NCBI GenBank assembly: GCA_015183035.1
Contig: JACZZP010000010.1
Coordinates: forward strand, 2,232,001 to 2,296,000
Reading direction: 5' to 3'
Source: Meloidogyne chitwoodi
Taxonomy: Eukaryota; Nematoda; Chromadorea; Rhabditida; Meloidogynidae
Length of the DNA: 64,000 nt
Part shown: piece by piece, positions 61,920 through 64,000 of the stretch
Layout of the letters: every line of letters starts with the position of its first letter
Position numbering within the stretch: the stretch's first letter is position 1
Notes under the pieces: model-generated
The model's input: only the letters and a program-made list of their open reading frames with translations
Told to the model about the DNA's origin: nothing
Databases searched by the model: none
Translations under genes and position numbers: made by a program

Positions 61920-63149
61920 TTTTTTAAATTTAATTTTTAATTATATTTTAATTTAATTAAATATTACAAATAAATTTTGTAACTTTTTCTTTTAAGAAAA
62001 TTTATCTTTTCATTTCTACAATAATTTTAATTATCTTTCTATACTAATTATCGTCTCTTAATCATCAAAAAAATATATGCCATTAAAAAAAAAATTAGAA
62101 AAATCCAAAAGTTGCCTAAAAAAGTTAATTTTGCTTCAAGGCATATTTTTACCTTAGCCTCACACAAAACAATTAATTTTATATTATTAAAAAAGGCATA
62201 AATTGCGCGCGCTTTTTTTATTATTTTTCCTAATAAAAATTTGCTCTAGTGGTGTTTGTTGGGTTGTTTTTGTTTTTTTCTTTTAATTATTTTATCTTTG
62301 CGTTTATATATTATATTGTTTTTAAGTCTCATAAGTTGCGCAATAATGTTTTTTTTCAATTTTTTTTTAAATTTTAATTTTTGCGGTAAAACACCTTTCT
62401 GCCTTTTTTCTACCATTTTCTTCTAATTTTTTTCTAAATTATTTTTTTTCTTGGTATAAGATTAACAACTCTTTATTTGATCAAGTATTTTTACAATAAT
62501 AAATCTTTGATTAATTTTTTCTTATTTTTAATTTTTTTTCGACTCTGGGGGGAACTATCTAAGATGTCTTTTAGAGAGAAAAATTTTCTCAGAAAAATTA
62601 TTATTATTTTTTTCTTTAAATCGCCTCTGGCATTTTTGCCATTGTATTTTTATTTTTGTATGAATATCTTTTTTGCCCACTTTTTTTTTGCCCAAAAAAG
62701 GAGATGGGGAGGAATGGCAAAATCTGTGTGATATAAAAAAAGTTAAAAAAAAATTGGCTATTTTTCTTCTTTTATTATATTGCGCATAAACTTGCTTTCT
62801 CTATTCATTTTCGCGCATTTTCCCTCAGGGCATTTTTCCTAAAAAGTTGCTCTCAATTCTTTTTTTTTTGAGAGATTTGCGCGCCAAATAATAACGTAGA
62901 AAAAAATATATTTTTGCCATAAATTCTTTTTTTTTTTGCCGTTTTATTAATAAAAAAAGTTTTTTTTTTTTCGTTCATTTTTTGATAGAACCCTCTTATT
63001 TATCTTTTCTCATTATTTTTAATAAACAACATCCAAAAAATTAATTTTTATTTTTATGCTATTTAAGTATTTTAAAGGATAAAAATTAGATTTATTTAGA
63101 AATTGTTTAAAAAAAATTTTTTTAATATCCTAAGAACATTTTATTGAAG

Positions 63150-63270
63150 GGACATTTTGTCCCCTAAATATCCTATGAAGAACATTTTGTCTAAAAGAAC
63201 AAGAAGGACATTTTGTCCAAAATATCTCAAAAAGGACATTTTGTCCAAAATACCCTAAATTACATTTTGT
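63150..63270 (+). repeat. Palindromic GGACATTTTGTCC minisatellite
   Basis: Five copies of (G)GGACATTTTGTCC or near variants spaced 25-32 bp. Each core is a near-perfect palindrome. Related to the sym-3 intron 8 repeat. Confidence 0.88.
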
Positions 63271-63396
63271 CCCTTAAATTTGTGATTTTTTTCTTTTTTT
63301 TTCTTAATAAAATTTAAATTTTTTTTTCAAATTTAAATTTTTATATTTAGAAGTTAAAAAAGAGGAAGAAGAGCTCTTTTTCTCATACTATAAAAA

Positions 63397-64000
63397 ATGT
63401 ATACTTTTCAACGTTATGATCCTTCTCGGCCGCGTACAGTTTGTTCATTCAAAGGAAATCAAAAATTAATTTTTGAGGGTTATCGTTATAATATTCATCA
63501 TATTGTGCCTGCAAAAGGTGTAAAAACATGGAGATGTGTTTGTGCTAAAAAATTGAATGGGTTTAATTTTTTTTTTAAATTTAACTTTTTTTTTTAATTT
63601 TAAAGAACACGTTCTTGGTGTAAAGGACGTGCTGAAACTTGGGATAATGATGAAAATGGAACTTCAAAAGGAGAACATAATCATCCTGCAGAACATGAGG
63701 CAAAAAAATTAAAATATTTTTTTTTAATTAATTAAAAAAAGGTTAAATTGTTTTTTTTTTGTAGGTTGCCGAACTCGAATTTTTCAAGGTTTTTTTTCTT
63801 TTATATTAAATATTGAAATATTCTCTAAAAGGGAGATTTTGTTTAATGAGGGTTTTACGAATTTAAAAAGAAGATTTAATTTTTCTTTCATTTTTTTCTT
63901 CTTTAAAATCCCTCAAAAAACGTGCATATTTCAATTAAAATAAAATATAAAAATTAATTTAATAATTTTTTTAAAAAAAAAAAGAGTCAATTAATTCTTG
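63397..64000 (+). CDS. FLYWCH-type zinc-finger protein, truncated by window end
   Basis: Exons seen: 63397-63560, 63606-63699 and 63765-63788, then the gene leaves the window. The first about 85 residues fit a FLYWCH zinc finger, a DNA-binding fold of nematode repressors. GNQKLIFEGYRYNIHH and KTWRCVCAKK carry the aromatic and WRC positions; RSWCKGRA and GEHNHPAEHE supply the remaining Cys and the HxH. No preceding ATG is in frame close by, and the ATG at 63397 starts exon 1. Intron 2 has a GC donor (GAG|GCAAAAA) and a normal AG acceptor, since the frame otherwise meets stops before the next exon. The remainder of the protein is unknown. Confidence 0.8.

Larger units (their letters stand above)
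58413..63396. other. Gene-poor intergenic region
   Basis: Nearly 5 kb without a supportable gene. Long T and A runs dominate. It contains three tRNA-like elements (58508, 60192, 61849), a 104-bp direct duplication (60399-60606) and a palindromic minisatellite (63150-63270). Several 60-110-codon frames are low-complexity Phe/Leu/Lys readings of homopolymers and are not annotated. Confidence 0.6.

Overview
The window is nuclear DNA of a nematode, most likely a root-knot nematode (Meloidogyne) or a close tylenchid relative. The reasons are the very high A+T content, many short introns (mostly about 40-60 bp, T-rich, ending in AG), dense genes on both strands, and families with clear nematode counterparts (cat-1, rab-6, sym-3, eng-1, rpl-26, FLYWCH). 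The genus is an inference; I ran no search. I rebuilt gene models by hand from reading frame, splice sites and family motifs. Every complete model has an exon sum divisible by three.

Layout. 1-5.6 kb: intergenic DNA, then an M13 neprilysin-type peptidase (+). 5.6-8.2 kb: a repeat block. 8.2-11.8 kb (-): a Gln/Asn/His-rich protein, an EGF-like membrane protein and a tiny NCBP2AS2-like protein. 12.2-13.4 kb (+): a MADF-type nuclear protein. 13.6-21.9 kb (-): a serine beta-lactamase-like protein with N-terminal BTRD1-like repeats, an uncharacterised coiled-coil gene (gene X, copy A) and rpl-26, closely packed in the transcription order rpl-26, gene X, lactamase. 22.4-26.7 kb (-): an SLC25A51-type mitochondrial NAD carrier and a small coiled-coil gene with tandemly duplicated exons. 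27-30.9 kb (-): two tandem medium-chain acyl-CoA dehydrogenases. 31.6-38.1 kb (+): an APMAP/strictosidine-synthase-like protein, a GH85 endo-beta-N-acetylglucosaminidase and a small membrane protein. 38.1-44.5 kb (-): a second, decayed copy of the 14.7-22.1 kb block (lactamase pseudogene, intact but divergent gene X copy B, rpl-26 pseudogene). 45.2-46.8 kb (-): rab-6. 48.9-58.4 kb (+): sym-3/FAM102, an unknown single-pass membrane protein and the vesicular monoamine transporter cat-1. The last 5 kb is gene-poor and ends in a truncated FLYWCH zinc-finger gene.

Functional links are loose, as expected for a eukaryotic segment. The two dehydrogenases act in mitochondrial beta-oxidation and the SLC25A51-like carrier would supply matrix NAD. 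rab-6 and cat-1 belong to the Golgi and synaptic-vesicle systems, and sym-3 to epithelial or muscle attachment.

Most unusual signals: (1) introns with no AG at the 3' splice site that share the acceptor context ATTTTTTATGTTT in two unrelated genes; (2) a mosaic direct duplication in which the outer genes decay, gene X diverges yet stays open, and a 690-bp tract is identical; (3) two different 8-bp-TSD MITEs inserted at the same place in the homologous intron of the two gene X copies; (4) a dispersed family of about 75-bp tRNA-like sequences with A and B boxes but no convincing acceptor stem, many of them in introns; (5) three identical exon-intron units in a coiled-coil gene; (6) introns and spacers carrying minisatellites built on the palindromes TTCCGGAA or GGACATTTTGTCC.
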